Below are positions 43,633 through 52,462 of a stretch of DNA of 64,000 bases, in pieces (within the stretch, counting starts at the first letter, position 1; each line of letters starts with the position of its first letter). This DNA comes from Bacillota bacterium. Its GTDB lineage: Bacteria > Bacillota > Sulfobacillia > Sulfobacillales > Sulfobacillaceae. The DNA lies in assembly GCA_021784595.1 (NCBI GenBank), contig JAJYHT010000062.1:62001-126000 (forward strand), read 5' to 3'. The position numbers and the translations under genes were made by a program. The notes beneath the pieces are model-generated. The model was given only the letters and a program-made list of their open reading frames with translations, was not told where the DNA came from and did not search any database.

Positions 43633-44607
43633 TTACGCAGAAATGGAGGTATGGTCAAGGGCGCTGCGATCACTCGAACTCAACGTCCATTGCATAGCAT
43701 GGGCATTTTGCAGAGCCTGCGTCGTGCTGGTAGCGCCGGGGATTGCCATTACTCGCTGGCTGGGATGCCCAATCAGCCAGTTGAGGGCGACCTCAGCGGG
43801 ACCAACCTGGTATTTTTCACCAAGTGTATGAAGGAGTCGTATAATATGGGCCGATTGATCCAGTTGTGCTGTCCGAAACCGGGGGTCCCATTTCCTGAAA
43901 CCTCGCGGTTTGGCGAGACCTCCGTGAAATTTACCCGTCAAAATCCCTTGTGCCAGCGGTGAATACGCAATAATCGTAATGCCGAGATCTTCCGCCGCCA
44001 GCAATATATCGTTGTTTTCCACGCGTCGATCTAAAAGGTTGTACCGTACTTGATTTGAGACTAGGGAGTGTCCATGAGCTCTTAACGCCTTATAGGCCTC
44101 TGTCATTTGCGCTGCGGAAAAATTGCTGACTCCAGCACATTGGATGAAACCTTGATCCAGCAAGATGGCCATGCTTTTCATTTGAAGGGCAATGGTAGAC
44201 CGGGAATATGGCTGGTGGATTTGGTACAGTGTAATCGGCCAGCCGCGCAATTGTTTGAGACGGTGTGTGATGGTAGCCTCAAGGGATCGGGACGATCGCA
44301 ACACAGGCCACCATTTGGTGGCTATGAAGGCATCTGGCGGGCTGATGTTGAGTGCGTTCAAGGCATCTGATAGTGCGCGTTCTGACTGTCCGCCGCCGTA
44401 AGCTTGCGCGGTGTCAAACCAGTTAATGCCTGAATCAAGGGCGGTATGCACGATGTCGTGAATGCTCGTGCTGCTTAAGGTAGGCCAGAACTTTCCAATC
44501 ATGCCCTTACCCTGGCTGAATTGCCAAGTACCGAGGCCAATGGGGGAAAACTTCAATTCCGTGGTGCCTAATGGGTATCGAGTATACTGGTTGCTATTTG
44601 GGTTCAT
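43633..44607 (-). CDS. Aldo/keto reductase
   Basis: 324 residues, AKR superfamily TIM barrel. Catalytic tetrad: D in INWFDTAQAYGGGQSE with its Tyr, Lys in ATKWWP, and the His position in TLYQIHQP. The cofactor part near SQRVMAIPGATSTTQALQNA is typical of the IolS/YhdN (AKR11) group. It reduces carbonyl compounds with NADPH. The ATG lies 6 nt after a perfect TATAAT and no ribosome site is placed for it, so the mRNA may be leaderless. Confidence 0.87.
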   Translation of the reverse strand: MNPNSNQYTRYPLGTTELKFSPIGLGTWQFSQGKGMIGKFWPTLSSTSIHDIVHTALDSGINWFDTAQAYGGGQSERALSDALNALNISPPDAFIATKWWPVLRSSRSLEATITHRLKQLRGWPITLYQIHQPYSRSTIALQMKSMAILLDQGFIQCAGVSNFSAAQMTEAYKALRAHGHSLVSNQVRYNLLDRRVENNDILLAAEDLGITIIAYSPLAQGILTGKFHGGLAKPRGFRKWDPRFRTAQLDQSAHIIRLLHTLGEKYQVGPAEVALNWLIGHPSQRVMAIPGATSTTQALQNAHAMQWTLSSSDRSALDHTSISA

Positions 44608-44613
44608 GGTCGT

Positions 44614-44622
44614 ATTATATCA
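44614..44622 (-). promoter_or_regulatory. Extended -10 of aldo/keto reductase, leaderless position
   Basis: TGATATAAT on the minus strand ends 6 nt before the ATG at 44607, which puts the expected transcription start at the initiation codon. No -35 match at 16-18 bp. Confidence 0.55.
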
Positions 44623-44743
44623 GCATTTGCCTCCGATTTAGGACTGAGGTCAAAAACGGCTCTCACCTAAGTCATGAAAGAAGGATTCAGCGAAGTTCTC
44701 CGCGAATGGTATGAGATAACCTTTGACAACGTCGGGAGGAGCC

Positions 44744-45535
44744 ATGGGCCACATATTAGAACTGGAATCTGTATCATGGACGAAAGGCACCGCAAAAATT
44801 ATCGACAACATTAACTGGCGGATTGATTTAGGTCAGCATTGGGCTCTGCTAGGACCCAATGGGGCCGGAAAGACGTCGCTGTTAAACATCATTAATGGCT
44901 ACCAGTGGCCCACACATGGTTCTGTTAGCGTTTTAGGACACAGGTTTGGGACGGTTGATTTGCGTGAACTGCGGCGGACGATTGGCTGGGTCAGCCCATC
45001 GGTAATGGATTGGTTGGGTCGACATTACGGGGGCCGCCCAGTAAGAGAGGTGGTGTGGGCGGGGGCAGAAAGTCGCCTATCCGCAATAAGCTCGGTGTCC
45101 GAAAAAGTCCGGGACCGGGCTGATTCCGTGATGACTGCATTGGGATTGAATACCATGGCGTCACGTCCGCTGTTGCAATTGTCGCAAGGGGAGAGGCAAA
45201 AAGTCCTGTTGGCGAGGGCTTGGGTTGCCGATTTGCAACTGTTAATTTTAGATGAGCCGGCTCAAGGATTGGACCTTCGTGCACGGGAGGAGTTCTTGCG
45301 GCATCTCGGTGCCCTAGCTAAACTCTCGCAAGCTCCGACCATAATCTATGTGACACACCAAGTCGAAGAAATTCTTCCGTGGATGACGCATGCCTTGCTT
45401 TTGAAGGGTGGGCAAAGCATTGCTCAGGGACATCTAGGCGATGTCCTGACAGAAGAGACGCTCACCCGATGTTATGAGGTGTCGGTCAGCGTAAGTTGGC
45501 ATAATCATAGGCCCTGGCTTTATGTGACAGATTGA
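44744..45535 (+). CDS. ABC transporter ATP-binding protein (YlmA/ModF-like), orphan
   Basis: 263 residues, one nucleotide-binding domain: Walker A GPNGAGKTSLL (about 37-47), signature LSQGERQKVLLARA, Walker B LLILDEPAQGLDL, and the switch His in VTHQVEE. The sequence VSPSVMDWLGRHYGG after the Q-loop resembles the YlmA group. No permease or binding protein lies beside it, so a partner must be encoded elsewhere. ATG 44744 follows GGGAGGA. Confidence 0.83.
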   Translation: MGHILELESVSWTKGTAKIIDNINWRIDLGQHWALLGPNGAGKTSLLNIINGYQWPTHGSVSVLGHRFGTVDLRELRRTIGWVSPSVMDWLGRHYGGRPVREVVWAGAESRLSAISSVSEKVRDRADSVMTALGLNTMASRPLLQLSQGERQKVLLARAWVADLQLLILDEPAQGLDLRAREEFLRHLGALAKLSQAPTIIYVTHQVEEILPWMTHALLLKGGQSIAQGHLGDVLTEETLTRCYEVSVSVSWHNHRPWLYVTD

Positions 45536-45781
45536 CTACAGGTTGTCCAAGTATTCCAGGCGCAAAACCACCGTATCATCGGCGCTAAAAGCGGTAATCT
45601 GTTTTCGAATGTCCTCATAGACATTATTCTGCGCCAGGTGTTGATCGAGCCATAAGGCAAGCTCGGCGATGTTGCGGATGGGCCGTAAAGCATCATAGTC
45701 AAGCGGAGTGACCGGCATGACAAGATTTAATGCTTCGCCGCCACTCGCTTGTACGGTCACAAAGGCCGCAAGTGGATCCAT
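45536..45781 (-). CDS. Hypothetical protein, 81 residues
   Basis: Unrecognised. Soluble, acidic (LDYDALRPIRNIAELALWLDQHLAQNNVYEDIRKQITAF in the middle, in parts), with a predicted strand at each end. Strong AAGGAGGG precedes ATG 45781, so the gene is real. Its stop directly adjoins the ABC gene's stop on the other strand. Confidence 0.65.
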   Translation of the reverse strand: MDPLAAFVTVQASGGEALNLVMPVTPLDYDALRPIRNIAELALWLDQHLAQNNVYEDIRKQITAFSADDTVVLRLEYLDNL

Positions 45782-45896
45782 CAGAATGCCCTCCTTTGCA
45801 TGAAACGGATTACGCCGAGTGTATCATGGGATATACGGCCATAACAAGCGTAAATCCAATGGCGGGCTCTGTTCACATCGGTGGACCTGCCCATCT

Positions 45897-46670
45897 TCAG
45901 TTTAGTGGACTGTCGAATTGGCGGGCAATACGGTCCAGTTCGGGAGTGAAAAGATTGGACTGGCGCGCGGTGGTAATGGTGCGATGGAGTCGGTCAAGGG
46001 CAGAACGTCCCGGCACCACTAGTTCGGCATTTTTGGCAATAACCTCCCATATGTCGTGTGAAGTTCTGTCCACTGGGCACATGAGTCCCGTCAAGCAACT
46101 TTGCAATGGGCAAATTTCGTTAAGAAGTTGCTGGACTCTGGTTCTATGACGAGGTGAAATGAAGTTTTTTAACGGCCCGGGCGATACGAGCCCATAAATA
46201 TTGGTGGCTAAAATAAAAGTATTTTTGATCATGAGTTCGACGACCATGTGCTCGTAGGTATCCACCGATTGGAGGGGTTGATTGAGAACCTCGAACGCGG
46301 TGGAAAGGAGATGGATTTGGGGGCCGTATGCCACACTGGGTCTTAAGCTATGGAGATTGATGCCAGGTTTCTTCTCAAACCAGATGGCGGCTAAAGTGGG
46401 AGTCGTTAAATAGGGAGCCCAGATACTAGGAACCAACTCGTTTTGCAGGAGGATAGCGCGATCCTTTAGTCCCGGAGAAAGCGTGGCTAGGACCGATGGC
46501 AAATCTCGCTCACCTGTTGCAATCAGTACTGCCTGGGGCTTTTGGTCAAAGGCTTCGGGCAGTGTTTGACGACGGCGCACCGGCACAATCGGATAGCCTA
46601 ACTGGTGCCACGATTTGGAAAAAGTTTCGCCTAACTGCCCTAACCCGATGATAACGATGGGATTTTGCAA
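45897..46670 (-). CDS. Ketopantoate reductase-like NAD(P)-binding protein
   Basis: 257 residues. N-terminal Rossmann motif PIVIIGLGQLGETFSKSW; QAVLIATGERDLPSVLATL and QNELVPSIWAPYL follow the layout of ketopantoate reductase/6-phosphogluconate dehydrogenase proteins. The catalytic Lys may be in MIKNTFILATN. TTG 46670 follows AAGGAAGGTG; the upstream ATG at 46721 would bury that site. Substrate unknown; not panE by context. Confidence 0.65.
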   Translation of the reverse strand: MQNPIVIIGLGQLGETFSKSWHQLGYPIVPVRRRQTLPEAFDQKPQAVLIATGERDLPSVLATLSPGLKDRAILLQNELVPSIWAPYLTTPTLAAIWFEKKPGINLHSLRPSVAYGPQIHLLSTAFEVLNQPLQSVDTYEHMVVELMIKNTFILATNIYGLVSPGPLKNFISPRHRTRVQQLLNEICPLQSCLTGLMCPVDRTSHDIWEVIAKNAELVVPGRSALDRLHRTITTARQSNLFTPELDRIARQFDSPLN

Positions 46671-46794
46671 ACTGGCACCTTCCTTTGGGCTGAAGAGGGG
46701 ATTCTTGCTTTCAGTGACCACAATGCCCGCAGAGGCTTGTGTGAATTTGTCTAGTCTGGCCGGCCAGCGATGCAGGCCCCGCGTCCCGTTTTGA

Positions 46795-46932
46795 TTACAA
46801 AGAGTGGTTTTGACGCCGATAAATGGTTACGATGTAAAAGCTGGTGCCTAAAACTCGCCATAACGCGGTGTAGGCGGCTTGAGTTGACCATACTATGCCT
46901 TTGATGGGCCCCATATGGACCAATAGGTTCAT
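46795..46932 (-). CDS. Possible small membrane protein, 45 residues
   Basis: ATG 46932 opens 46 codons with a hydrophobic, aromatic-rich product (IVWSTQAAYTALWRVLGTSF) and a basic end. An AAGGATTCAGG stretch lies upstream. A competing overlapping frame (46751-47035) starts near a GGGGG and has a hydrophobic N-terminus but a less protein-like C-terminus. Only one, or neither, is real. Confidence 0.3.
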   Translation of the reverse strand: MNLLVHMGPIKGIVWSTQAAYTALWRVLGTSFYIVTIYRRQNHSL

Positions 46933-47211
46933 TAATGGCCCAAAGGCGCCTGAATCCTTGGGCTAGACACCGACTTGTGTGGTAGACGATGACTATCATC
47001 GAGCCGTATCCCAATAAAATGCCTGATTTTATCATAATACAAGGCCCCCTATAAGGATTTCAAGGATAGTGGATTTAAGTGGCTGAAATGTTTTACGTGG
47101 CTATTATACAGGGCTTTCGATTTCGCACCAAGGTGGTTTTCCGTGGCTTTGACTTTTACACGCTAAAGTTAAACTTTCACCAGCTAAAAGAGGCATTTCG
47201 CTTTAAGCCTA

Positions 47212-47242
47212 TTGACAAACAGCCCTGTTTCAGTAATAAAAT
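47212..47242 (+). promoter_or_regulatory. Candidate promoter of transhydrogenase operon
   Basis: A perfect TTGACA (47212-47217) and TAAAAT (47237-47242) with a longish 19-bp spacer (AATAAA at 17 bp is an alternative), about 55 bp before the first gene. Confidence 0.5.
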
Positions 47243-47296
47243 GAATATTCAAACGCGGACCCACTTGCGTCACTCCACAAGATTGCGAGGACTTCC

Positions 47297-48460
47297 ATGA
47301 AAATTGGCATCGTACGGGAAACTGCCCCAGGCGAACGCCGGGTAGCCCTTGTTCCCGATGGGGTTAATCGTCTCGTTAAAGCGGGGCATGAGGTATATGT
47401 GCAACAACTGGCAGGTCAAGAGGCGGGCATTTCGGACCAGGCTTATGAGGCTCAAGGCGGGCTCATCGTGTCCACCGAGACCGAGATCTTCGCAAAAGCC
47501 GAACTGCTGCTAGCGGTGCGGCCGCTGGATATTCGGGCCCTAAGCGGTATGCGTCCGTATTCGGCGTTAGTTGCCATTCTACAACCGTTAGCAACGAATC
47601 CGAATTTCTTTCAAATGCTGGCCGAGCAACAAATCACGTCATTTAGTTTAGATGCTATGCCACGTATCAGCCGCGCTCAAAACATGGATGTGCTGTCTTC
47701 GATGAGCACAGTGGCCGGATATCGCGCCACTATCGTGGCGTCTGAGTTGCTAGGGCGATTTTTCCCTATGCTGATGACGGCTGCCGGCACTATCACCCCC
47801 GCCAAGGTTTTGGTGCTGGGGGTTGGGGTGGCCGGTCTACAAGCCATTGCAACCGCCCACCGGTTGGGAGCTGTGGTCCAAGCATTTGACACGCGACCTG
47901 TGGTGCGGGACCAGGTGGAGAGCTTAGGCGCAACATTCTTGGCATTGGATTTGTCAGGAGAGCAAACACGCGAAGGATATGCCACGGAGTTGGCCGAAGA
48001 GCAGCACGTTCGCGAGTTGGCTCTTTTAGCCAAGCCAGTCGCCGAGGCGGATGTGATAATCACTACGGCACTGGTGCCCGGTCGCCGAGCGCCCATCTTA
48101 TTGACGCAAGAGATGGTGTCGACCATGAAGCCAGGCGCGGTCATTGTCGATATGGCAGGCGAGGCGGGAGGCAACTGCGAGGTGAGTGTGCCGGGGCAAA
48201 CTATAGTGCATCAAGGCATCACTATTACCGCCCCTTTGGACTTGGCTTCCCAAATGCCATTGAACTCCAGCCAGCTGTATTCCCGCAACATGGTGAATTT
48301 TGTGACCTATTTGCTAGGATTAGGATTCGGTGACGGGGAAGCCTTCAAGTTGGACGATGAGATTATCGCTCGGACGTGTATGACCCACGACGGGAAAATT
48401 GTATCTACTGTTTTACAACAACGTATCGAGTCCGTGACGAACAAAGGGGGCGGAGCTTAG
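47297..48460 (+). CDS. pntAA: Proton-translocating NAD(P) transhydrogenase subunit alpha-1
   Basis: 387 residues: domain I of transhydrogenase, related to alanine dehydrogenase. N-terminal IGIVRETAPGERRVALVPD, RISRAQNMDVLSSMSTVAGY (about 124-143) and the NAD Rossmann motif VLGVGVAGLQAIATA (about 170-184). It binds NAD(H) and passes hydride to the beta subunit. GAGGA precedes ATG 47297. The gene's stop overlaps the next start. The split alpha (AA/AB) arrangement is the usual bacterial three-gene form. Confidence 0.92.
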   Translation: MKIGIVRETAPGERRVALVPDGVNRLVKAGHEVYVQQLAGQEAGISDQAYEAQGGLIVSTETEIFAKAELLLAVRPLDIRALSGMRPYSALVAILQPLATNPNFFQMLAEQQITSFSLDAMPRISRAQNMDVLSSMSTVAGYRATIVASELLGRFFPMLMTAAGTITPAKVLVLGVGVAGLQAIATAHRLGAVVQAFDTRPVVRDQVESLGATFLALDLSGEQTREGYATELAEEQHVRELALLAKPVAEADVIITTALVPGRRAPILLTQEMVSTMKPGAVIVDMAGEAGGNCEVSVPGQTIVHQGITITAPLDLASQMPLNSSQLYSRNMVNFVTYLLGLGFGDGEAFKLDDEIIARTCMTHDGKIVSTVLQQRIESVTNKGGGA

Positions 48461-48756
48461 TGCATTTCAATTGGACCACTGAGTTTTATATTTTTGTGCT
48501 TGCGGTATTTGTAGGGTTTCAGTTGATCTCAAAAGTGCCCTCGGTGCTACACACCCCTCTAATGTCCGCTACGAACGCAATCCACGGGATAATTCTTGTG
48601 GGAGCTTTATCATTGCTGGCGTCAGGGCATACCGAGGCCGACTTTTGGATTGGCCTTCTGGCAGTGTTTTTAGCGACCTTGAATGTGGTTGGAGGATTTG
48701 TCGTAACGGATCGGATTTTAGGCATGTTTCAAAAGAAACCTAGCGGGAAGGAGTGA
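48460..48756 (+). CDS. pntAB: NAD(P) transhydrogenase subunit alpha-2
   Basis: 98 residues with three to four helices and the motif LHTPLMSATNAIHGII typical of the alpha membrane domain. GTG 48460 overlaps the pntAA TAG stop by one base, with GGGGGCGGAG upstream. It forms the proton channel with PntB. Confidence 0.92.
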   Translation: MHFNWTTEFYIFVLAVFVGFQLISKVPSVLHTPLMSATNAIHGIILVGALSLLASGHTEADFWIGLLAVFLATLNVVGGFVVTDRILGMFQKKPSGKE

Positions 48757-48760
48757 GGAT

Positions 48761-50134
48761 GTGCTTGAGTTTGAACAAGCGGGATATTTAGTCACGGCGA
48801 TTTTTTTCATTGCTGGGATGATGCGATTAAAGACCCCAGCTCGTGCCCGGTCGGGAAATTTGTTGTCCGCTGCGGGAATGGCGATTGCTGTGTTAGTGAC
48901 CGTAGTCGCGCATCCTCACTTGCCTTGGCTGGCCACACTGGTTGTTGTGGCAATTGGAGGCGCCGTGGGTTTTTTGGTTGCCAAACGTGTCAAAATGACG
49001 GCCATGCCCCAAATGGTTGCGCTCTTCAACGCTATGGGTGGCGGCGCCGCGAGTCTGGTTTCGTTAGGATCTCTGCTCCATGCCAATGTTACGGTTGTGG
49101 GCCAGTCGGTGGCCGCATTATTTACCATTATTGTGGGCGCGATAAGTTTCTCAGGAAGTTTAATTGCTTTTTTTAAGCTACAGGAATGGCTTAGTGGAAG
49201 ACCCATTACCTATCCTCTGCAAAAGTGGGTTAATGGTGGGGTGCTGGTCATTTTGGCAGCGGTCGTCGTCGGTCTGATGGCTTCACCCCACAATGCTGGT
49301 TTGGCAACTGTTCTTATTCTCTTGGCATTGCTGGAAGGCATTATGGTGGTCTTGCCAATAGGCGGCGCGGATATGCCGGTAGTCATTTCTCTACTTAACG
49401 CATTTACAGGACTGGCTGCAGCCGCCACCGGATTTTTATTGGACAATAACGTTCTTATCATTGCGGGTGCCTTAGTCGGCGCGTCCGGGACCATCTTGAC
49501 TCAATTGATGAGCCGCGCCATGAACCGATCGATTACCAACATCTTGTTTGGTGCGTTCGGCAAAACGGTCCATAGTGGCGTCGTGGGCACGGTTGATGAT
49601 GGGGTGGTAACCCATGCGACCGTCGAAGATGTCGCCATGTTGTTAGCCTATTCGCGAAAAGTGATCGTGGTCCCGGGTTATGGTTTGGCCGTCGCCCGAG
49701 CGCAGCAGGAAGTGCGCCAATTGCTTGAAAAACTATCGCAACGCAATGTCGATGTGCGGTTCGCCATTCACCCTGTAGCTGGCCGCATGCCGGGTCACAT
49801 GAACGTGTTGCTGGCAGAGGCGAATGTGCCCTACGATAAACTCTTTGAAATGGACAGCATTAATCCTGAATTCAAAGACACCGACGTTACCCTAGTTATT
49901 GGGGCCAATGATGTCACCAATCCGGCGGCAAAGAACCAACCCAACAGTCCCTTGTATGGAATGCCTGTGCTCAACGTCGATCAGAGCCGGAAGATCATTG
50001 TTCTTAAAAGGGGAATGAGTCCGGGGTTTGCCGGGATTGACAATCCTTTGTATACCAATTCCAAGACCAGCATGTTGTTCGGTGATGCTCGCGACTCCTT
50101 GAACGAATTGGTGCGTGCTGTCGAAGAAATGTGA
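48761..50134 (+). CDS. pntB: NAD(P) transhydrogenase subunit beta
   Basis: 457 residues: about 8-9 N-terminal helices, then the NADP-binding domain III from about residue 285 with VIVVPGYGLAVARAQ, FAIHPVAGRMPGHMNVLLAEA, GANDVTNPAA and MPVLNVDQSR. GTG 48761 follows AAGGAGTGAGG, 4 bp after pntAB. The complex uses proton motive force to make NADPH from NADH, which could supply the downstream P450 and other reductive steps. A terminator-like hairpin follows. Confidence 0.93.
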   Translation: MLEFEQAGYLVTAIFFIAGMMRLKTPARARSGNLLSAAGMAIAVLVTVVAHPHLPWLATLVVVAIGGAVGFLVAKRVKMTAMPQMVALFNAMGGGAASLVSLGSLLHANVTVVGQSVAALFTIIVGAISFSGSLIAFFKLQEWLSGRPITYPLQKWVNGGVLVILAAVVVGLMASPHNAGLATVLILLALLEGIMVVLPIGGADMPVVISLLNAFTGLAAAATGFLLDNNVLIIAGALVGASGTILTQLMSRAMNRSITNILFGAFGKTVHSGVVGTVDDGVVTHATVEDVAMLLAYSRKVIVVPGYGLAVARAQQEVRQLLEKLSQRNVDVRFAIHPVAGRMPGHMNVLLAEANVPYDKLFEMDSINPEFKDTDVTLVIGANDVTNPAAKNQPNSPLYGMPVLNVDQSRKIIVLKRGMSPGFAGIDNPLYTNSKTSMLFGDARDSLNELVRAVEEM

Positions 50135-50172
50135 CGAGACCGCCGCCTCACACGCTCGATATGACCCAGTGT

Positions 50173-50213
50173 GGGATCCGCCGCCGTATTGTGAGGATAG
50201 GGCGGCGGGATCC
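50173..50213 (+). terminator. Hairpin after pntB
   Basis: GGATCCGCCGCC and GGCGGCGGGATCC pair over 12 bp with one bulged base and a 15-nt loop, followed by a short GTTTG. It separates the pnt operon from the next genes, probably incompletely. Confidence 0.55.
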
Positions 50214-50328
50214 GTTTGCGTTATCTAATCTAAATAGCTTGGCTGGGCTGGAGGGATGAATGCAGGTCATATCTTTGACGGTGGACGCGAGATAGATATC
50301 TGCCATAATAGATTTGGGAGGGATTTTG

Positions 50329-50583
50329 GTGGACACTGATTCAAATAACGGGGATCAGGTGACTCTTGAAGTAGATGCTACCGGGAAACCGCGACCAATG
50401 CCTACCATGGGAGCGGTAAAGGGTATGGACTATATTGAGATAGGCGAAATCATGGAGATTATATTTGACGATCCATTGTGCGTACAAGATTTGAAAAATT
50501 GGGCGAGTTTAAAAAAACAGGAGTTTTTAGGGTCGCAGCAAAGCGGCACGACCTACAGTGTACGGATTCGACGCCTGTCGTAG
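50329..50583 (+). CDS. TusA-like protein lacking the catalytic cysteine (second copy)
   Basis: 84 residues. LEVDATGKPRPMPTMGAV aligns with the TusA N-terminus (DxxGLxCPxP): Arg22 stands where the catalytic Cys belongs. The rest (IGEIMEIIFDDPLCVQDLKNWASLKKQ, in parts) is the usual strand-helix-strand. The only Cys is at about residue 51 in DPLCVQD. GTG 50329 follows GGGAGGG at 6 nt. Sulfur transfer by the known mechanism is not possible; a regulatory or binding role is inferred. It heads a short gene series with two unknown proteins and a P450. Confidence 0.7.
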   Translation: MDTDSNNGDQVTLEVDATGKPRPMPTMGAVKGMDYIEIGEIMEIIFDDPLCVQDLKNWASLKKQEFLGSQQSGTTYSVRIRRLS

Positions 50584-50615
50584 CCGATCAGGGTTTGGAT
50601 GGGGAGGGCTGATAG

Positions 50616-50822
50616 ATGGCATTATATGCTTGCGGCTATGTCTTGCACTTTGATGACGGAGGGCAAACCGAGCAGGAAATTTTATTTGTAGGGGAGCTGG
50701 CCCAGTGTGAAATTCTGGAAGGGCAGTCGCCCGAACCCCGGTATCGTGGTCCACGCGTCATGACCATGGCCCGTTTTGTTATCCGGCCGGTCAGCGATCC
50801 CAACAATATTGCGTTAATATAA
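50616..50822 (+). CDS. Hypothetical protein, 68 residues
   Basis: Unrecognised. It starts ALYACGYVLHFDDGG, has two cysteines (C6 and C31) and is predicted to be beta-rich. ATG 50616 follows GGGAGGG at a good distance, so it is likely translated. It lies 32 bp after the TusA-like gene and 17 bp before the next, in an apparent operon. Confidence 0.65.
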   Translation: MALYACGYVLHFDDGGQTEQEILFVGELAQCEILEGQSPEPRYRGPRVMTMARFVIRPVSDPNNIALI

Positions 50823-50839
50823 GCGAAAGAGGACTCCAC

Positions 50840-51196
50840 ATGGACGAAAATGATGTGCGTACGGATTATTGGATTGATAATCGAAGCAATAGGGCATTCC
50901 CTTTATGGCTGATTTTCAAGCAAGTAGGCCACGAAATGGGTGTTATGGATAACCTTCCCTACCTTCGTCAGTCACGACGAGGAGTTTCTGACGTTCTTAA
51001 AACATTAGAGCAAAGACCTGAGTTTATCCGATTGGCGACTGTGTTGGGAATTGGTGAGGATGAGCTGCGCGCCTTGATCTGGTATGTATCGTGGTTAGTA
51101 GAGAATCAGCAGATGCCTGATGAATGGGCCCAATGGAATCGCAGGGTGGACTCGGCATGGGCCTCAGGCGTGCTAAAACCGACCACAACCTTATGA
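50840..51196 (+). CDS. Hypothetical helical protein, 118 residues
   Basis: Unrecognised, mostly helical and soluble, with Trp-rich stretches (DELRALIWYVSWLVENQQ, WAQWNRRVDSAW). AAAGAGGA precedes ATG 50840. Its stop overlaps the P450 start (ATGA), so the two are translationally coupled; it may be an accessory protein for the P450. Confidence 0.65.
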   Translation: MDENDVRTDYWIDNRSNRAFPLWLIFKQVGHEMGVMDNLPYLRQSRRGVSDVLKTLEQRPEFIRLATVLGIGEDELRALIWYVSWLVENQQMPDEWAQWNRRVDSAWASGVLKPTTTL

Positions 51197-52440
51197 CCTC
51201 GCACGTAGGTCGGGGAAATCCATGGATGACATTGCTTGAGTTTCACCGCGATCCTCTTTCTATGCTATTGCAATATGGCGATCTCGACCAGCCGGTTACC
51301 CCCATTCGGCTCGGCCGCTGGACTCTTTATTTGGTTACTGGCGAACAGGAAACGTCGTATGTGCTAAGCCATCATGTCCGTCATTTTAAGAAGGGACCAG
51401 GTATGGATCAACGCAATCCGTTGATTGGGAACGGATTGCTCTTAAGTGAAACACCACGATGGGAAGTTGCCCGACGTCTTGTCAAAGACGAATTCGTGCC
51501 CAGCACGGTGCAAACCAAAGCCCCCCTAATGAGATCAGCTATTTCACAGCAATTGGATACCTGGCCAGCGGGCATATGCAACGTCGCCGAAAGGTTGGTA
51601 GACCTGACTGCTGCGGTTGTCATGACGTCTTTATTTGAAGTACAACCAGACCCCGTGGAACTGCGCCAAATTATCATTAATTCGCAGCAACTTATGCTAT
51701 ATTTTTACCGCCGTAGCAGAAGCTTTTTTAGACCGCCTTATCATATGCCATGGCCGGCTAATCGTACATATTGGAAGGCCGCAGTTCCTTTAGGACAAAT
51801 GGCTGACAAGCTATATTCTCTGCGGTCAGGAGGACGTTCCGAGTTTTTAAATCGGTTGGAACAACTCCCTTCTGATGAACGGCGGGCTCAAATCGTGACT
51901 TTCCTTATTGCGGGCCATGAAACCACGGCCAATGCACTAAGCTGGACGCTAGGACTGTTGGCTCACCATCCTGTAGTGCAGCATAAGGCCCGATCAAATG
52001 CGCTATGGAGGGAAGCCGCGATCAAAGAATCGCTTCGGCTTTATCCACCGGTTTGGTTGCTGAGTCGTTCGACCGTGGCCTCCATCCAGCTCGGTGATTA
52101 TCTATTGCCCCCCGGAACCTCCATATTGGTCAGTCCCTGGGTGAGTCATCGGTTAACACGCAACTTTCAGCGCGCAAATGAATTCTTGCCTGAGCGATGG
52201 TTCACTGACGAAAAAGTATCACCTTCTGTATACTTTCCGTTTGGGGGTGGACAACGCAGTTGCATCGGAGAATCCTTCGCAATGCAAGAGATATTACTGG
52301 CGATTGAACAGATTTTGTTCCGGTTTGAGCTGGCGCCAGCGACGGATTTGATGGCACAGCCACTGCCTTTATTGAGTTTGAGGCCGATGAATGGAATGTG
52401 GATTGCCGTGGCGCCTAACGTGTCTGGCGATTTCCATTGA
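51193..52440 (+). CDS. Cytochrome P450
   Basis: 415 residues. Haem ligand C357 in FPFGGGQRSCIGESFA, the I-helix AGHETT (A240-T245), and ExxR at E279/R282 in KESLRLYPP. It resembles class I bacterial P450s of the fatty acid/terpenoid group (CYP102-like heme core without reductase). ATG 51193 overlaps the preceding stop and has no own ribosome site, so it depends on coupling. No ferredoxin is adjacent; the FAD reductase at 41.7 kb could be a distant partner. Substrate unknown. Confidence 0.9.
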   Translation: MTSHVGRGNPWMTLLEFHRDPLSMLLQYGDLDQPVTPIRLGRWTLYLVTGEQETSYVLSHHVRHFKKGPGMDQRNPLIGNGLLLSETPRWEVARRLVKDEFVPSTVQTKAPLMRSAISQQLDTWPAGICNVAERLVDLTAAVVMTSLFEVQPDPVELRQIIINSQQLMLYFYRRSRSFFRPPYHMPWPANRTYWKAAVPLGQMADKLYSLRSGGRSEFLNRLEQLPSDERRAQIVTFLIAGHETTANALSWTLGLLAHHPVVQHKARSNALWREAAIKESLRLYPPVWLLSRSTVASIQLGDYLLPPGTSILVSPWVSHRLTRNFQRANEFLPERWFTDEKVSPSVYFPFGGGQRSCIGESFAMQEILLAIEQILFRFELAPATDLMAQPLPLLSLRPMNGMWIAVAPNVSGDFH

Positions 52441-52462
52441 CCTTGACGAAAGGACGAATATA

